From assembly GCA_017620345.1 (NCBI GenBank), contig JAFZQP010000118.1:1-31024 (forward strand): a stretch of DNA of 31,024 nucleotides, written 5' to 3'. Under the pieces are notes generated by a model. It saw only the letters and a program-made list of their open reading frames with translations. It searched no databases and was not told the origin of the DNA. This stretch comes from Lachnospiraceae bacterium (lineage in GTDB: Bacteria; Bacillota_A; Clostridia; Lachnospirales; Lachnospiraceae). Shown here in pieces: positions 29,467 to 31,024 of this stretch. The position numbers and the translations under genes were made by a program. The stretch's first letter is position 1. Each line of letters opens with the position of its first letter.

Positions 29467-31024
29467 TTACATCGCTTCATTTGCGAACCTTGATGCACGT
29501 TTACCATGTTCCGAACTTACGGTGCACATATAAAGACGCTCTTTTGCCCTCGTCATCGCAACGTACATAAGCCGTCTCTCCTCTTCGGCCGGTATCTCAT
29601 CCATGTTCTTGTAATGCGGGAACAGTCCCTCCTGCAGTCCGATGATAAATACACATTTATATTCCAGCCCCTTCGATGCATGTGCGGTCATGACATTGAC
29701 GCCTGTCTTACTGTTATTCCCCGGTTTATTGTCGGGTTGCTCATTCTGATCGTAGTTTTCGATCATATCCTCAAGTTCCGACACTTTCTTTAGTTTTTCA
29801 GGATCCTCTGCATAATATGTCTTAAGATCTTCGATATAATTTCCCGTATCAACACATAACGCTTCCCTCGACAGTCCTCTTTTCGGATTGTTCATTATCA
29901 GAAAAAAATCGGCACGTATTGCGGTATGTAAGTGTGCTCTGATATACGCCTCGTGAATTCTCTGTTCAATTGAAACAGTTTCCGTATCAGATCGTATATC
30001 AAGCGGTATATTGCGCTCTCTTGCTCTCTTTATGAACATTGAGGCGCAGTGGGAACTTCTGTACAGTACTGCGATGTCCTGCAGTTCATAAGTTCCGTTA
30101 TCAATAAGACCGCTTATCATATCGCATACAAATTCAGCCTGAACGTCCGTGTTCTGCGCATTTATGATCTCAACTATGCCGCCGTCCTTTGACGGAAGAT
30201 GGCGCTGCATAGGGCGTGTGAACCTGTCGCTGTTATGTCTTATGACCGTATCCGCTGCGCCTATAACATTTTCACAACATCTGTAGTTCATCGTAAGCGT
30301 GACCTGCCGGCAGCCGGCATACTGATGGACGAACTTTTTCATAAGCTGCGGACGCGAACCCCGGAAAGCATATATCGACTGGTCATCGTCCCCTACCGCG
30401 AACACATTCATACTGTCTCCCGCAAGGAGCCGCAGGACATTATACTGTCCGTCATTTATATCCTGGAACTCATCTACGAGTATGTACCTGTATATGCTCT
30501 GCCATTTTCGAAGCACGCTCTCATGCTTATAAAGAAGTTTTGCGCAGAGCATGATCATATCATCAAAATCGATCAATCCTTCCTGTCTGCATGACCGTTC
30601 ATATCTTTCCATGATATGCTCAAATTCGGCCCGCTCCTGCTCAGTCATATTCCTGCCGTATTCATTTCGTTCGTAGAATTCTTTCCCGTGATTTTTATAT
30701 GCACTTATCATACCGAGCATTATCTCCGTATCCTTGTGGTCAAACAATTTCGAAGTATTACAGAACGGTTTCATCACTTCCGTAACAATTCTCATCTGTT
30801 CATCTTCTGTGATCAGGCATCCCACATCCGGATCATCTTCCAAAAGTATATGATAGAAAACTGCGTGAAATGTACCGAACGTTACCGGATAATGTGCAGG
30901 TTCGATGCGTCTGTTAAACCTGGTCTTCATTTCTTCCGCTGCTTTTTTCGAAAATGTAATGACAAGTATAGATTCCGGCGGAACGAGTTTTTCCTCTATC
31001 ATTATCCTGATCCTCTCCACAAGA
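29467..31024 (-). CDS. UvrD/PcrA-type superfamily I DNA helicase, 5' partial
   Basis: About 519 C-terminal residues are visible; the N-terminus, with the Walker A motif, lies beyond the right edge. The reading frame is open to the last base, so the GTG at 31020 is internal. Visible motifs are Ia (VITFSKKAAEEM), II (ILVDEFQD), III (VGDDDQSIYAFRGSRP), IV (TMNYRC), V (NVMTAHASKGLEYKCVFI) and VI (EERRLMYVAMTRAKERLYM), all intact. It is a 3'-5' DNA unwinding enzyme of repair or replication restart. The chain stops soon after motif VI, and the stretch between NPKRG and TAHASKG (about 85 residues) looks shorter than in PcrA, so it is probably a compact paralog rather than PcrA itself. Confidence 0.92.
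   Translation of the reverse strand, partial: LVERIRIMIEEKLVPPESILVITFSKKAAEEMKTRFNRRIEPAHYPVTFGTFHAVFYHILLEDDPDVGCLITEDEQMRIVTEVMKPFCNTSKLFDHKDTEIMLGMISAYKNHGKEFYERNEYGRNMTEQERAEFEHIMERYERSCRQEGLIDFDDMIMLCAKLLYKHESVLRKWQSIYRYILVDEFQDINDGQYNVLRLLAGDSMNVFAVGDDDQSIYAFRGSRPQLMKKFVHQYAGCRQVTLTMNYRCCENVIGAADTVIRHNSDRFTRPMQRHLPSKDGGIVEIINAQNTDVQAEFVCDMISGLIDNGTYELQDIAVLYRSSHCASMFIKRARERNIPLDIRSDTETVSIEQRIHEAYIRAHLHTAIRADFFLIMNNPKRGLSREALCVDTGNYIEDLKTYYAEDPEKLKKVSELEDMIENYDQNEQPDNKPGNNSKTGVNVMTAHASKGLEYKCVFIIGLQEGLFPHYKNMDEIPAEEERRLMYVAMTRAKERLYMCTVSSEHGKRASRFANEAM

Overview
This 31 kb window looks like the chromosome of a Gram-positive anaerobe of the Clostridia, most likely a Lachnospiraceae-type bacterium. 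The evidence is the mix of genes: an electron-bifurcating NfnAB pair, a formate-tetrahydrofolate ligase/FolD one-carbon pair, bacterial glycogen metabolism, a FtsK/SpoIIIE translocase, a DUF1292 protein, and strong GGAGG ribosome-binding sites with tightly overlapping genes. Family placement is an inference from gene content. There is no rRNA, tRNA, CRISPR array, transposase or phage gene. Nearly all sequence is coding, and no gap between genes reaches 300 bases.

Layout. From the left edge to about 9.7 kb there is one long leftward operon, read as uppP - ftsK - fhs - folD - zinc-ribbon/TPR membrane protein - nfnA - nfnB (cut by the window edge). A good promoter for it overlaps the end of glgB. 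From 9.7 to 13.2 kb, glgB and a DUF1015 gene are read leftward. At 13.2-13.4 kb two divergent promoters share one -35 region and drive the DUF1015 gene and a rightward 89-residue protein of unknown function. At 13.68-13.82 kb lies a 146-base, strongly self-complementary element. From 13.8 to 19.5 kb is a leftward amino-acid biosynthesis operon, ilvD - ilvB - serC - serA. From 19.5 to 23.15 kb is a leftward operon of a lactonase-like beta-propeller, a VanY-type carboxypeptidase, tgt and yajC, closed by a clear terminator. From 23.3 to 26.0 kb is rightward potABC with no potD. From 26.0 to 28.96 kb, trpS and a GlgX-like GH13 gene are read leftward. At 29.1 kb is a rightward single-gene DUF1292 unit. 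The right edge holds a leftward UvrD/PcrA-type helicase whose N-terminus lies outside the window.

How the genes fit together. Fhs and FolD interconvert formate and methylene-THF and exchange NADPH, and NfnAB balances NADPH against NADH and ferredoxin, so the left operon pairs one-carbon chemistry with redox balancing. SerC and SerA make serine, the main donor of one-carbon units, and sit with two branched-chain amino-acid genes. GlgB is an intact branching enzyme.

Most notable: the GlgX-like protein at 27020-28960 keeps the debranching-enzyme fold signatures but appears to have lost all three GH13 catalytic acidic residues (they read as Met297, Ser308 and Tyr384). That suggests a non-catalytic glycogen-binding or regulatory partner. 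Its promoter also sits so close to its start codon that the mRNA should be nearly leaderless. Second most notable is the foldable element at 13679-13824.
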